A program made the position numbers and the translations under genes. Positions 41,841 to 50,691 of a stretch of 57,121 nucleotides of DNA are shown here, piece by piece (the first letter of the stretch is position 1; the number at the start of each line of letters is the position of its first letter). Location of the stretch: positions 1 to 57,121 of the forward strand of contig JAFGHO010000020.1 in the NCBI GenBank assembly GCA_016930085.1, read 5' to 3'. The notes beneath the pieces are model-generated. The model saw only the letters and a list, made by a program, of their open reading frames with translations, ran no database searches and was not told the DNA's origin. Origin of the DNA: Spirochaetales bacterium (GTDB lineage Bacteria; Spirochaetota; Spirochaetia; SZUA-6; JAFGRV01).

Positions 41841-44387
41841 ATGAAAATGAAAGCGGTATTCTTTCTGATTGCCATATCCGTCTTGTTTGCGGGCTGCGGG
41901 GGTGTGGTCGTAGACGAGTCCGTCAATCTTGTTGAGAACGGAAACTTCGAAGAGGGCGGGGTGACGCTCCCTCTGAGGTGGATGAAGGATGTCTACGATA
42001 TCAACCACCGGACGGTAAACATTTTTATTGACGATGAGGGGGCCTACTCGGGAAGCCACTGTGTGGTCGTCGAAAATATAACCGCAGCAGACGCACGGAT
42101 TATCCAGGACATCGGTGTCCGTCCCAATACCGTTTATCGGTTTTCATGCCGGATAAAAGCGCAGGGTGTTCCTCCCGGCCACCATGGCGGACATCTTTCC
42201 GTCATGGGAAACGGTGTATACGCATCGTCTGGTCCCTTCCGCGATACCGGCGGTAAATGGGAGGAGGCGGTGTTTTTCGGCCGTACGGGCCCGTACCAAA
42301 ACCAAATCGTTCTGGCATGCCGGGTGGGAAACTATGGTGAGGAAAGTATCGGCCGGGTTTACTTCGACGATGTGGCCATTCATGCCGTTAAAGGCACGCC
42401 GATGGGTGTGGAGGTATTCAACCTTTATGCCGATTACAAAGCCGCACAACAACAAGAGCACATCCCCTTGAGCGTTCAGGAAGCGCGCAAGAAAACAAAC
42501 GCCCTCTTCTGGATCGTCCTTTTTTCAATCCTGTTTATTCTGCTTTTTATCCCGGTCTACTACTTTTTTATCAGGGAAGACAGGCTGCGTCTTTCCGAAA
42601 AGAAAACGAAACTGGTCGTGTTTTTTATCGTACTTATGGTCGCCGCATTGCTTCTCAGGGTCATTATAGGTTACGCGATAGAAGGACAGGAAGGTGACCT
42701 TTCATGCTTCAAGGGATGGGGAAACCACGCGGCCGCGAAGCCCTGGCCCGACTATTATGATTATTTCAGCGCCTATCATAACAACCTGCACCTGTTCGAC
42801 GTCGATGATACGGGCCGCGCCGGTCTCGATGCCGGAACCGTGCCCGAAAAACTCAAAACGGCCTTCGAAAAGCACGGCCATCCCCTGTCGGATGATGTGG
42901 CGGTCACGACGAACAGTGCAGGGATGGAATGGGCGATAAAGGATAACGTAAACAACAAGCGTTTTATCGTTGAACGAAACGGCTCGGTATTGAGTGTCAA
43001 TGGAAGGGCGGATTACTGGTGCGACTATCCCCCCGTCTACGTGATGATCCTTGCCCTCCTCGCCTTTTTACAGCACCTGTTTCATGCCGGAAGCCAGTTG
43101 TATACGCTTCTTATAAAACTCCCGAACATCATATCGGACATGATCTGCTGTTATCTTATCTATATCCTTGCCCGTCGCCGCCTCAATGAAACAGCTGCGG
43201 TGGCGCTCTCCATCCTCTACGCATTCAATCCGGCTATCGTCATCAATGCGTCGATCTGGGGCCAGGCCGACGCCATCTACACACTTCTGGCTCTCCTCGT
43301 GGTGATTTTCATTCTCGACAATAAATACTGGCTTGCCGCAGTCATCCTGGGCATCGCCCTGCTCATAAAGATACAGACCGCCTTTGTGATGTTTGCCGGA
43401 ATATATGCCCTGATCGAAAAAAGAAGCGTAAAAACGGGTATCGTCACCGTGGGGGCCGGACTGGGGGCGTTCTTTCTTTTCACGCTTCCTTTCGGCATCA
43501 AACTTCCCTTTGAATGGATTTTCGTCCAGCTGTACGGCACCCTCACGGGGTATCCCTACGCATCGGTCAACGCCTATAACTTTTTTTCCATGATCGGCGC
43601 GAACTGGGTGAAATCGAACCGGCCGCTTCCGTTTATCGCTATTTCCGCAGACTGGTTCGGGATTATCGCGGGGTACCTCTTTCTGGTGTTTACGATTTTC
43701 GTCTACTTCTGGTCAAAGGATAAATCGAAGAATTTTTATGTCAGCTGCCTCATCATGAGCGTCATTTTCATGTTCATCCCCGGCATGCACGAACGCTATC
43801 TTTATGCGACGATTCTCTTTTCACTCATGACCTATGTGTATTCAAGGGACAGGCGCTTTCTCTTTCTCTTTGCCGCCCTCTCGATATCGGTATACGTAAA
43901 CGTCTACCATATTCTCGATGTCTTTATCGTCCATTATCTTTCCAGGGTGGATCCCTATTATCCAATGGAACCCCTGAAGCATCCGGTCATGGTGATCACC
44001 TCGATCGCCAACCTCCTCATCATCGCGTATATGGTCAAGGTGGGGGTCGATGTTTACATTCGAAATGCACGAGCTACAGACAGAAAAGCGAAATTTGTGA
44101 GTCTGCCGGAAACGGGCGACAGGGGTGAAGCTGACGGGGTAAAAAAAGTGGGAAAGAAAATGCCGGTATTGAGTCCGAATCGTATACCGCTTTTTGCGGC
44201 CGGGCTTGCGAGTGTGGTTATTTTCCCCGTAGGGCTTTACCCGTGGATTGCGGGGAATAATGAGAAGAAACACTATCCGGATGACAGACTGGTCAGGGCG
44301 GGGGTACTTCTCGGGAAAAGCGTCTTCATTCTCTGGATTCTCGGGGGGATATTATATTTGGGCATGAAAGCGGTCGGTGCCGTATGA
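41841..44387 (+). CDS. Membrane GT-C glycosyltransferase with an N-terminal CBM-like lipoprotein domain
   Basis: 848 residues. The N-terminus has a signal with lipobox LFAGC (Cys near residue 19). Residues about 30-190 look like a CBM4/9-type jelly roll (LVENGNFEEG, YFDDVAIH). Then comes a membrane helix and, from about residue 250, a multi-spanning GT-C domain related to Gpi18/COG5542-type mannosyltransferases: GDLSCFKGWG, DYPPVYVMILALLAF, SIWGQADAIYTLL, PGMHERYLY. It probably uses a polyprenyl-phosphate sugar to build an extracellular glycan. Such a lipoprotein-CBM head on a GT-C enzyme is unusual. The GtrA gene overlaps its stop (ATGA), so they function together. Confidence 0.78.
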   Translation: MKMKAVFFLIAISVLFAGCGGVVVDESVNLVENGNFEEGGVTLPLRWMKDVYDINHRTVNIFIDDEGAYSGSHCVVVENITAADARIIQDIGVRPNTVYRFSCRIKAQGVPPGHHGGHLSVMGNGVYASSGPFRDTGGKWEEAVFFGRTGPYQNQIVLACRVGNYGEESIGRVYFDDVAIHAVKGTPMGVEVFNLYADYKAAQQQEHIPLSVQEARKKTNALFWIVLFSILFILLFIPVYYFFIREDRLRLSEKKTKLVVFFIVLMVAALLLRVIIGYAIEGQEGDLSCFKGWGNHAAAKPWPDYYDYFSAYHNNLHLFDVDDTGRAGLDAGTVPEKLKTAFEKHGHPLSDDVAVTTNSAGMEWAIKDNVNNKRFIVERNGSVLSVNGRADYWCDYPPVYVMILALLAFLQHLFHAGSQLYTLLIKLPNIISDMICCYLIYILARRRLNETAAVALSILYAFNPAIVINASIWGQADAIYTLLALLVVIFILDNKYWLAAVILGIALLIKIQTAFVMFAGIYALIEKRSVKTGIVTVGAGLGAFFLFTLPFGIKLPFEWIFVQLYGTLTGYPYASVNAYNFFSMIGANWVKSNRPLPFIAISADWFGIIAGYLFLVFTIFVYFWSKDKSKNFYVSCLIMSVIFMFIPGMHERYLYATILFSLMTYVYSRDRRFLFLFAALSISVYVNVYHILDVFIVHYLSRVDPYYPMEPLKHPVMVITSIANLLIIAYMVKVGVDVYIRNARATDRKAKFVSLPETGDRGEADGVKKVGKKMPVLSPNRIPLFAAGLASVVIFPVGLYPWIAGNNEKKHYPDDRLVRAGVLLGKSVFILWILGGILYLGMKAVGAV

Positions 44388-44821
44388 GTGATAAAGCGGA
44401 AGGGCCGACGGGCGGAATAGCGGCCGTTATCGAAAAATACGGAAAAGGTATCGTCCAGTTCGTCAAGTTCAATGCCGTCGGGATTATCAACACGGCTATC
44501 ACCTTTTTGGTCTTTACGCTGTTGAACAAACTGATCGGACTCGATAAATTCATAGCCGAACCCTCAGGATATGTTTGCGGACTCATCAACAGCTATTTTC
44601 TCAACAAAATCTGGACATTCGGGAAAAAACATCACTACCGTCTGTCGGAAGCACTGAAGTTTATCATTGTCAATGCATTCGCCCTTGGAGGGACACTTTT
44701 AATCCTTCATGTGGCCGAAGATATCCTCTCGATCGATGTGCTCTGGGGAAAACTCATGGCCTACTGCTACAGTGTTCCGGTCAATTATATCGGTTTCAAA
44801 TACTGGGTGTTCAGGACATAG
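44384..44821 (+). CDS. GtrA-family membrane protein
   Basis: 145 residues with four predicted helices and the GtrA marks FVKFNAVGIINTAITF and LINSYFLNKIWTFGKK. GtrA-type proteins help move lipid-linked sugars across the membrane or assist a partner glycosyltransferase. The overlap with the upstream GT-C gene (ATGA) makes that protein the obvious partner. Together they resemble a small glycan-decoration pair. Confidence 0.9.
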   Translation: MSDKAEGPTGGIAAVIEKYGKGIVQFVKFNAVGIINTAITFLVFTLLNKLIGLDKFIAEPSGYVCGLINSYFLNKIWTFGKKHHYRLSEALKFIIVNAFALGGTLLILHVAEDILSIDVLWGKLMAYCYSVPVNYIGFKYWVFRT

Positions 44822-44968
44822 GATTCCATTTCCCGGGGACCGGTACTACAATCCTCCGGCCCCGATGTACCCCGTCCATTCAACACGGAAACAGATCAAT
44901 AAAATAAAGAAAGTTCCCATTTTACCGAGCTCGAAATGTTCTTACAATAAATTTATAAAGGAGGAAAC

Positions 44969-45505
44969 ATGAATATATTATACAGGCATTTATTCCGGTC
45001 CAATCTTGCAAGCGGTATGCTGGTGACGATTATGGGTATTCTGTTTCTCTTTTTACCGGGGATCTCATTCATTGCAATTATTTTTGCATTTGCCTTTTAC
45101 CTGATTCTGGCAAGCATCATTCAGATAATCGTCATGTATCAATATTCCAGAAAGGGAAAGATGATATGGCTGCCGGTCGTCAAAGGTTTTGCGGGCTTTG
45201 CCCTGGGTATCGTTACATTGTTGATTCCCCGTATAACATCAATCGTGTTTCTTTATTTAATCGCGATATGGTTTCTCTATACGGGGGTGATGGAGATAAT
45301 GATATTCATTCAGTATCGGAAAGAAATCAGGTATTCCGTGACAATGATTGCGGTCGGTATCATATCGGTGCTGTTTGCCGTCGCGCTGATGTTGTTTCCC
45401 GGAACGGGGGTGTATGCGGTCGCGTGGATCATCGGGGTCGCCTCTTTTGTGTGGGGAGGCATGTATTTCTTTCAGGCATATGATTTTTATAAATTATCCG
45501 GATAA
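44969..45505 (+). CDS. HdeD-like (DUF308) membrane protein
   Basis: 178 residues with six predicted helices; the repeated motif pairs (TIMGILFLFLPGISF and ITSIVFLYLIAIWFLYTGVMEI) are typical of HdeD/DUF308, linked to acid and envelope stress in E. coli. The ribosome site AAAGGAGG precedes the ATG. It is followed 70 bases later by the triple BON gene, with which it forms a probable envelope-stress pair. Confidence 0.85.
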   Translation: MNILYRHLFRSNLASGMLVTIMGILFLFLPGISFIAIIFAFAFYLILASIIQIIVMYQYSRKGKMIWLPVVKGFAGFALGIVTLLIPRITSIVFLYLIAIWFLYTGVMEIMIFIQYRKEIRYSVTMIAVGIISVLFAVALMLFPGTGVYAVAWIIGVASFVWGGMYFFQAYDFYKLSG

Positions 45506-45576
45506 TTTATGCGGGTTCGCCGGAAGATGAATGGATTTTTTGATTTGGATTGATATTTTTTAAAAGGAGTTGTTTT

Positions 45577-46239
45577 GTGTCGAGAACAAAAGAAAAAATA
45601 AAAAAGGATATCGTCGATCATCTTTATTGGGATTCGAGGGTCGACTCATCCGATATCAAAGTGGTTGTCGATGACAATGATGTCGTTCTGGAAGGGAATG
45701 TCACGTCTTTTTCCGCGCTGACCGCAGTAGAGGAGGACGCGAAAGAAGTGGCGGGGCTGAAACATGTGAGAAATTATATTACCGTCAAATTCCCCGACAG
45801 TATCACCCTTCCCTCCGACAGTGAAATGGAGACAATAATAACCAATATGCTCAGGTGGAATTCGGACATTGACGCCGGCAAGATAAAGGTTTCGGTGACG
45901 GGGGGCAAAGCGACACTTGAAGGGAATGTCAACTCATACTGGAAGAAGATCAAAGCCGCCCGGCTGGCGGGCTCAGTATTCGGAGTCATTGACGTCGATA
46001 ACAAGATTTCGATTGTTCCGAATGAAGACGCTATCGATGAAATGGTGGCAAACAATATCGTACAGGCATTCACGCGAAACTCATTAATCGATCCCGCGAC
46101 GATTGATGTCAAGGTGGCGGACGGTATCGTTACCCTGACCGGGACGGTTCCGCATCTATCGGCTTATGAAAAGGCCGAAAGCATCGTCTATTTTACCCAG
46201 GGTGTATTGTTTTTACATAATAATCTTGCGATAGTCTGA
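45577..46239 (+). CDS. Triple BON-domain protein
   Basis: 220 residues with three BON domains (about 8-75, 85-150 and 155-218), each with a repeated pattern such as DIKVVVDDNDVVLEGNVTSF, KIKVSVTGGKATLEGNVNSY and TIDVKVADGIVTLTGTVPHL. BON domains bind phospholipid or membrane surfaces and are found in OsmY-type stress proteins. No signal peptide is visible, so it may be cytoplasmic or use an unrecognised route. The start is a GTG with AAGGAG seven bases upstream; an earlier TTG is rejected. Confidence 0.88.
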   Translation: MSRTKEKIKKDIVDHLYWDSRVDSSDIKVVVDDNDVVLEGNVTSFSALTAVEEDAKEVAGLKHVRNYITVKFPDSITLPSDSEMETIITNMLRWNSDIDAGKIKVSVTGGKATLEGNVNSYWKKIKAARLAGSVFGVIDVDNKISIVPNEDAIDEMVANNIVQAFTRNSLIDPATIDVKVADGIVTLTGTVPHLSAYEKAESIVYFTQGVLFLHNNLAIV

Positions 46240-46278
46240 TCCGGTTCTTGTCCTTTGATAACGGAACGTCCCCCTTCA

Positions 46279-46317
46279 CCGGGGCGTCCTGCCTGCGTCA
46301 GAGCGCCCCGGTCTTTT
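46279..46317 (+). terminator. Terminator after the BON-domain gene
   Basis: CCGGGGCG (46279-46286) pairs with CGCCCCGG (46304-46311), followed by TCTTTT. The 17-base loop is long, but the GC-rich stem and T-rich tail fit a Rho-independent terminator. Confidence 0.65.
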
Positions 46318-46370
46318 AAAGCGCTGGGTGCTGCATACATAACGGAGGCATTCGCACAACGACGATAATA

Positions 46371-46691
46371 TTATTTTTTGTCTGAATCGTCCGAATGAAA
46401 ATATTTCGAATCCAAAGCCGATGTGGCTTTTTTCAGTTCCTCCTGCAGGGATTTAATGCCGGCCTCCGTCCCCGCTTTCAGTGTTTCCCATGTCGAGGCC
46501 CCCGCCTTCTTTATTTCTTCGAGCTTTTCAGCGGCGGCATCCCGCTTTTCCTTGAGTTTTTCAAGTCCTCCGCCGGCCATGTTTCCGGCATTTTTCGCCG
46601 CAGACGAAACCCTGGACTGGACCTCGTTTACCGCGTTGTTCAATTCATCGAATTGTTTTTTTAGTGCGTCATACATTTCATCTTTGTTCAT
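46371..46691 (-). CDS. Small coiled-coil stress-type protein
   Basis: 106 residues, almost entirely alpha-helical with heptad-like spacing (KKQFDELNNAVNEVQSRVSSAAK, KEKRDAAAEKLEEIKKAG, EELKKATSALDSKYF). It resembles the short coiled-coil proteins often found next to BON or CsbD-type stress genes; the exact family is not named. No signal peptide. A ribosome site AAAGGAG precedes the start. It is transcribed convergently to the BON gene. Confidence 0.65.
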   Translation of the reverse strand: MNKDEMYDALKKQFDELNNAVNEVQSRVSSAAKNAGNMAGGGLEKLKEKRDAAAEKLEEIKKAGASTWETLKAGTEAGIKSLQEELKKATSALDSKYFHSDDSDKK

Positions 46692-47009
46692 AAAACATAC
46701 ACTCCTTTCTTAACCAAATGTATCCGGATATTGCGTTTTTGTAGACTGGATGGTTCCGTATAATATTGATCTTTTTCTTTTTTGTTTACATTTTGTTGCC
46801 GTTGTAGACAGAATCACGTAAAGTGTCTATGGTAAATGGCGGTTGGGGTGCTTGCTTTCCGCCGTCCAATACCATATACTTGTAACTCACGACAGGTTTT
46901 TTTCATCGGCATGAGGAGACCGGGCCGTGAATGGAATAACGGGGTATACGGCAGGAGAGAACGGGATTGCCGCATTTTCCTTGACTATGACGAAGCAGGA
47001 TACATAACT
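46692..47009. other. Divergent promoter region before the orphan ABC ATPase
   Basis: About 318 bases. A TAGACA-N13-TGTCTA inverted repeat (about 46805-46829) is present and may be a regulatory site. A longer open frame runs through the right part in frame with the ATPase gene, but it looks like non-coding sequence rather than an extension. Confidence 0.35.
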
Positions 47010-47789
47010 ATGGAAGATATTGTTTTTGAGAATATTACCTTTTCATATCCGGAAACGGAACGCCCGGTTTTCGGTAATTTCTCTCACGCATTTCCCCGTG
47101 GTGTCATTTCTCTGGTCGGGCAGAACGGAACGGGGAAATCCACCCTCCTGCTTCTTGCGGGTGCGGTTTTACTGCCGCAGCAGGGCAGGGTCATGGTGTG
47201 CGGCCGGGATTCCCGAACCCTTAAGGAAGAGAGGGAACGGCACCGTTATGTTTCGTTTATTTACCAGAACATGGAGTTCGAAACCGAAGAGGTAATCGGG
47301 GACCTTTTTTCGTTTGTCTTTCACAATGGGTTTATCGAAGGAAAAGACGAAACGATAATAAAAAGCCTTGTCGATGTATTCGAACTCGAACATGTGCTGA
47401 ACAAAAAGACACAGGAAGTAAGCAAGGGCGAATTGCAGCGTACGATTTTGGCGTTCAGTCTTCTTTACGGTTCACGTATCATTATGATGGATGAACCGAT
47501 TTTTGCCATGGAAAACTATCAGAAAGTGCGGACAATGGATTTTATTACTTCGTATGCCAAAAAGGAAGGAATCAGTGTCTATTATTCGGTGCACGAACTC
47601 GATATAACGGAAAAGTATTCGGATTATATGCTGCTTTTTTTTAAAAGCGGAATAATGAAGTTCGGTCCGACGAAAGAAGTCTTCTCGATAAAGAATCTGG
47701 AAGAAGCGTATGAGGCGCCTTATGTTATGTTGAAGAAAAAGGAGGCTTTTTTCCGGAGTTATCTCATGTCAAAGAAAACAGGCAATTGA
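47010..47789 (+). CDS. Orphan ABC transporter ATP-binding protein
   Basis: 259 residues, a single nucleotide-binding domain. Walker A is GQNGTGKST, the signature is VSKGELQRTILAFSLL, Walker B is IIMMDEPIFAM and the switch His is in YYSVHELD. In Walker B the usual Asp-Glu pair is kept, but the D-loop reads IFAMEN, which differs from typical SGLD. No permease gene is close, so the partner is elsewhere or the protein acts in another role. The start is the ATG with AGGA upstream; a longer frame of 58 codons is rejected. The stop lies inside a hairpin stem. Confidence 0.85.
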   Translation: MEDIVFENITFSYPETERPVFGNFSHAFPRGVISLVGQNGTGKSTLLLLAGAVLLPQQGRVMVCGRDSRTLKEERERHRYVSFIYQNMEFETEEVIGDLFSFVFHNGFIEGKDETIIKSLVDVFELEHVLNKKTQEVSKGELQRTILAFSLLYGSRIIMMDEPIFAMENYQKVRTMDFITSYAKKEGISVYYSVHELDITEKYSDYMLLFFKSGIMKFGPTKEVFSIKNLEEAYEAPYVMLKKKEAFFRSYLMSKKTGN

Positions 47790-47819
47790 GGTTGTTTTCC
47801 AACCTCAATGACGTATAAT
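47785..47819 (+). promoter_or_regulatory. Hairpin over the ABC stop and -10 box for the cNMP-binding gene
   Basis: ATTGAGGTTG (47785-47794) pairs exactly with CAACCTCAAT (47800-47809); the ABC stop codon TGA lies inside the stem. Five bases after the hairpin is TATAAT (47814-47819), a perfect -10 box, with the ATG of the next gene 24 bases downstream. No well-spaced -35 is seen, so expression may need an activator or be linked to the hairpin. Confidence 0.4.
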
Positions 47820-47843
47820 ACTGAGAGGCGGAGGTGCCGGTAT

Positions 47844-48245
47844 ATGGAAAAAAAGAAATTCAAAAAAGGCGAGCTTATCTGCAAGGAAGGCTCGCCGGGT
47901 CAGGAAATGTACGTTATTCTGGAAGGCAAAGTCAATGTGTTCAAAACGGTAAATGCGGAAAAAATCTATCTTTCCACCCTGGAGCGTAATGATTTTTTCG
48001 GAGAAATACGGCTGCTTCTCGGTTTCCCGCGAACCGCTTCGGTCGAGGCGGCGGAAGATACGGAAGTAATCGTGATCAAGCGGGAGAACCTGCTTGAAAA
48101 AATCCAGAAGAATCCAAAATTCGCGGTCCAGATGCTTACGGTCATGGCGCAACGGCTTACCGAAGCACACTCGATTATCAGCAATCTCGAAGGAATGAAG
48201 CGAAGCCTCGAAATCATGTATAAATCAGGGAAAAAGGAAGCGTAA
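47844..48245 (+). CDS. Cyclic-nucleotide-binding-domain protein
   Basis: 133 residues forming one cNMP-binding fold. The phosphate-binding cassette reads FFGEIRLLLGFPRTASV, close to the family form FGExALLxxxxRxASV. There is no DNA-binding helix-turn-helix, so it is not a CRP-type regulator; it may bind cAMP or cGMP and work by protein contact. The ATG with GGAGGTG upstream is chosen; an earlier in-frame ATG is rejected. The relationship to the ABC ATPase upstream is suggestive but unproven. Confidence 0.87.
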   Translation: MEKKKFKKGELICKEGSPGQEMYVILEGKVNVFKTVNAEKIYLSTLERNDFFGEIRLLLGFPRTASVEAAEDTEVIVIKRENLLEKIQKNPKFAVQMLTVMAQRLTEAHSIISNLEGMKRSLEIMYKSGKKEA

Positions 48246-48263
48246 CATTTTTAATGTATCGGG

Positions 48264-50639
48264 TCATACCGGCTTTTTTTTGATGTCCGTCATCACAAAG
48301 GCAAACAGGGTTATGCCGTAGGCGATTCCGGCACAGATAAAGAGGGTGTCGATACCGGCACCCATGGCCGTGGGAACGGCAATGATCGAAGAGAGAACCG
48401 AAGCGCTTCCGTTTGCGGCCCAGCCGTATACCCTGCCCATGGGATGGTCGGTGATAAGCCGCATGCCGACGGGGAAAGGTACGCCCATGAATATCGAGAC
48501 CGGAAGGATGAGAACTCCCATGCAGCAATACCTGAAAAACGGGTGAAGACCGATTATAAAACGGTTTATATGGTTTATGAGGACGAACAGAATCAAAACA
48601 ATGCCGATAAGCACGACAAGCAGAAGACGGAGGGTTTTCCGCTCGACACGGGAGGAAAGAAATCCGCCGATACCGGAAAAAACCAGTACAAGACAAAGAA
48701 CAAAACTGAATGCAAGGACGGACTCCCCTGTCAGAAACGTATATGTCTTTATAAAGGCCATTTCGATAAACATAAATCCCGCACCGACACCCAGAAAATA
48801 CAGAAGCGGGAGGGGCCTGTATGCATATCTTTTTTTCGGGACAATGACGACCGGGAGAACGAGAAGAAAAAAACCGATAAAGAGTGCGGTGAAGAACACA
48901 ACCCAGACGATCAGTTCGCCGGAAAGCAAAATGGCGTAGGAACGTTCGCCGGTGCTATCGTACAGATCGAAGATTCTGTCCCACCTGATAAAATTGCTTT
49001 GAAAGGGCTTATTGTCCGTTGAGGGAGATACGGAGAGGTAATAGTTGCCGAAAAAGCAGGCCATCGCCTTTTTACCGCCAAGCAGGTTGTGTAACGTTAT
49101 GGTGTGGGCCCGTGCGGCCGATTTAACGTACCGGTCCGCTTCGGCGGGATCCATGCCGTCGTAAAAGAGGACGTCGAAGTTCATCGAATCGCAAAATGCT
49201 TTCATGCGGCCGATTCTCTCTTCGGAAAAAGGAGAAGGGGAAAGGAAAAGCGCATAGATATCCCACGATTTAAGCAGGATTATGTGTTTCAGGGGCGAGG
49301 CGATACCCTCGCGTTCGAGGGCTTCGTATGCCGTTGCCGCGACCCGGAGGGAATCCGACGGCGGAATGAGAAGTTTTCTGGCAACGACAAGAATACCATC
49401 GGGCTCGAGATGATCGATGTACTGCGTGAAGGCCTCGACGGTAAGAAGGTATTGCTCGTTCAAACTCGCCATGGCGGGAATCGATGTTCCCCAGTCTTCG
49501 ACCTGTATGATATCATAGGTTTCTTTTACACGTGCAAGGTGCACCCGGCAGCTTTCACCCGCCACCCTGATGCGGCCGGATTTGTAGAAATCGTCAACAT
49601 AGGCGGCAATCCATGGATGTTCCTCTACAACCGTGATACGGGAAGCCCGCGAACGTAACGCGGAAAGCAGGCCTATCCCGCCTCCGCGCTGTATGACGAG
49701 GATGTTCTCCGGCTTCCGGTGCAGGGTATAACCGCAGAATGGAAGCGTGTATGCGGGTAGATCCGGCGGGTCGTCCGGATCGATATCGTAGAGGACGAGT
49801 TTTTCGTCTGCGTCCCTGATGACGACGCGTTGTCCGGGCATGGGGAGGCCGTATTTGAGGCTGAGTCCGGGTGCGAAGCGAATCGACGGTGACTCCACCA
49901 CATCGATCCTGCCGCGGATCGAGTGGTGCGTTTCGACAACACGCGTTCCGGGTTGTTTTAGAAGCTGGGGGAGGGTCTTGTAGGCGGACGGGGCGGCCTC
50001 GGTCAAACCACCGCCGTCCCACGTGAGTAAAAAAACCAGAACCACGAAGCAGGCCGAAAACTTAAGGACGGCAGGAAGGGGTTTCATATCGGTATAAAAA
50101 AGAAGAAGCACGGGGATAAATGCCGATATGACGATACAGCCGCCCGGTCCGAAAAGAGGGAGAAGAAAAACCGGAAGAATGGCGCCGCACATTGAACCGA
50201 GCATGGAGAGGAAATAGACGAACCCCGGCCGTTCGGGATTGCAGACATAGGCGAGTGCGGTGAGGAGTCCGGCGAAGAAGAAGGGGAACGAGAGGAGGAG
50301 AAAGGTTAGAATAAGCCGCACCGTCTCGAAGGGATCAAAGGGGAGTCTGAAATAATCCAGCGGTATCGCGTTCGCCGCCAGGTACGATCCGGATGCCGAA
50401 AGAAAAAAAAGAAGGACAAACCGGCGAATCCATTTTTTTTCCGCAAAGCCGTGTTCAAAACCGGGACGTCGAAACGAGACGAGATTGAGAAAAATACCGC
50501 TTGCCGCAAATCCCATAAGGGCAATGCTGATGACCATAAAGGAGAGGTTGTTCCATTGAGAAATCGAGAAAAACCGCGCAAGCAGTACTTCAAACGAGAG
50601 GGATGAAAGAGAAAGCAAAAAAACGGCGGCTAAAAGCAT
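48264..50639 (-). CDS. Integral membrane spermidine-synthase-like protein
   Basis: 791 residues. Multiple membrane helices at the N-terminus (about 1-215) and C-terminus (about 580-780) flank a soluble Rossmann-type domain (about 300-530) like the aminopropyltransferase/spermidine synthase fold (ENILVIQRGGGIGLLSAL, VEEHPWIAAY, YDIIQVEDWG). Such large hybrid proteins are common in diderms but poorly characterised, and the fold does not prove polyamine synthesis. The usual SAM-site pattern Gly-Gly-Gly-x-Gly is only partly kept. The start is ATG 50639. It is followed on the same strand, after a gap, by no other gene. Confidence 0.82.
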   Translation of the reverse strand: MLLAAVFLLSLSSLSFEVLLARFFSISQWNNLSFMVISIALMGFAASGIFLNLVSFRRPGFEHGFAEKKWIRRFVLLFFLSASGSYLAANAIPLDYFRLPFDPFETVRLILTFLLLSFPFFFAGLLTALAYVCNPERPGFVYFLSMLGSMCGAILPVFLLPLFGPGGCIVISAFIPVLLLFYTDMKPLPAVLKFSACFVVLVFLLTWDGGGLTEAAPSAYKTLPQLLKQPGTRVVETHHSIRGRIDVVESPSIRFAPGLSLKYGLPMPGQRVVIRDADEKLVLYDIDPDDPPDLPAYTLPFCGYTLHRKPENILVIQRGGGIGLLSALRSRASRITVVEEHPWIAAYVDDFYKSGRIRVAGESCRVHLARVKETYDIIQVEDWGTSIPAMASLNEQYLLTVEAFTQYIDHLEPDGILVVARKLLIPPSDSLRVAATAYEALEREGIASPLKHIILLKSWDIYALFLSPSPFSEERIGRMKAFCDSMNFDVLFYDGMDPAEADRYVKSAARAHTITLHNLLGGKKAMACFFGNYYLSVSPSTDNKPFQSNFIRWDRIFDLYDSTGERSYAILLSGELIVWVVFFTALFIGFFLLVLPVVIVPKKRYAYRPLPLLYFLGVGAGFMFIEMAFIKTYTFLTGESVLAFSFVLCLVLVFSGIGGFLSSRVERKTLRLLLVVLIGIVLILFVLINHINRFIIGLHPFFRYCCMGVLILPVSIFMGVPFPVGMRLITDHPMGRVYGWAANGSASVLSSIIAVPTAMGAGIDTLFICAGIAYGITLFAFVMTDIKKKPV

Positions 50640-50691
50640 CGTCTGTCTTGTTCATGGCGGGTATAGCGGCGTCCGGTACCGTGATTATTCA

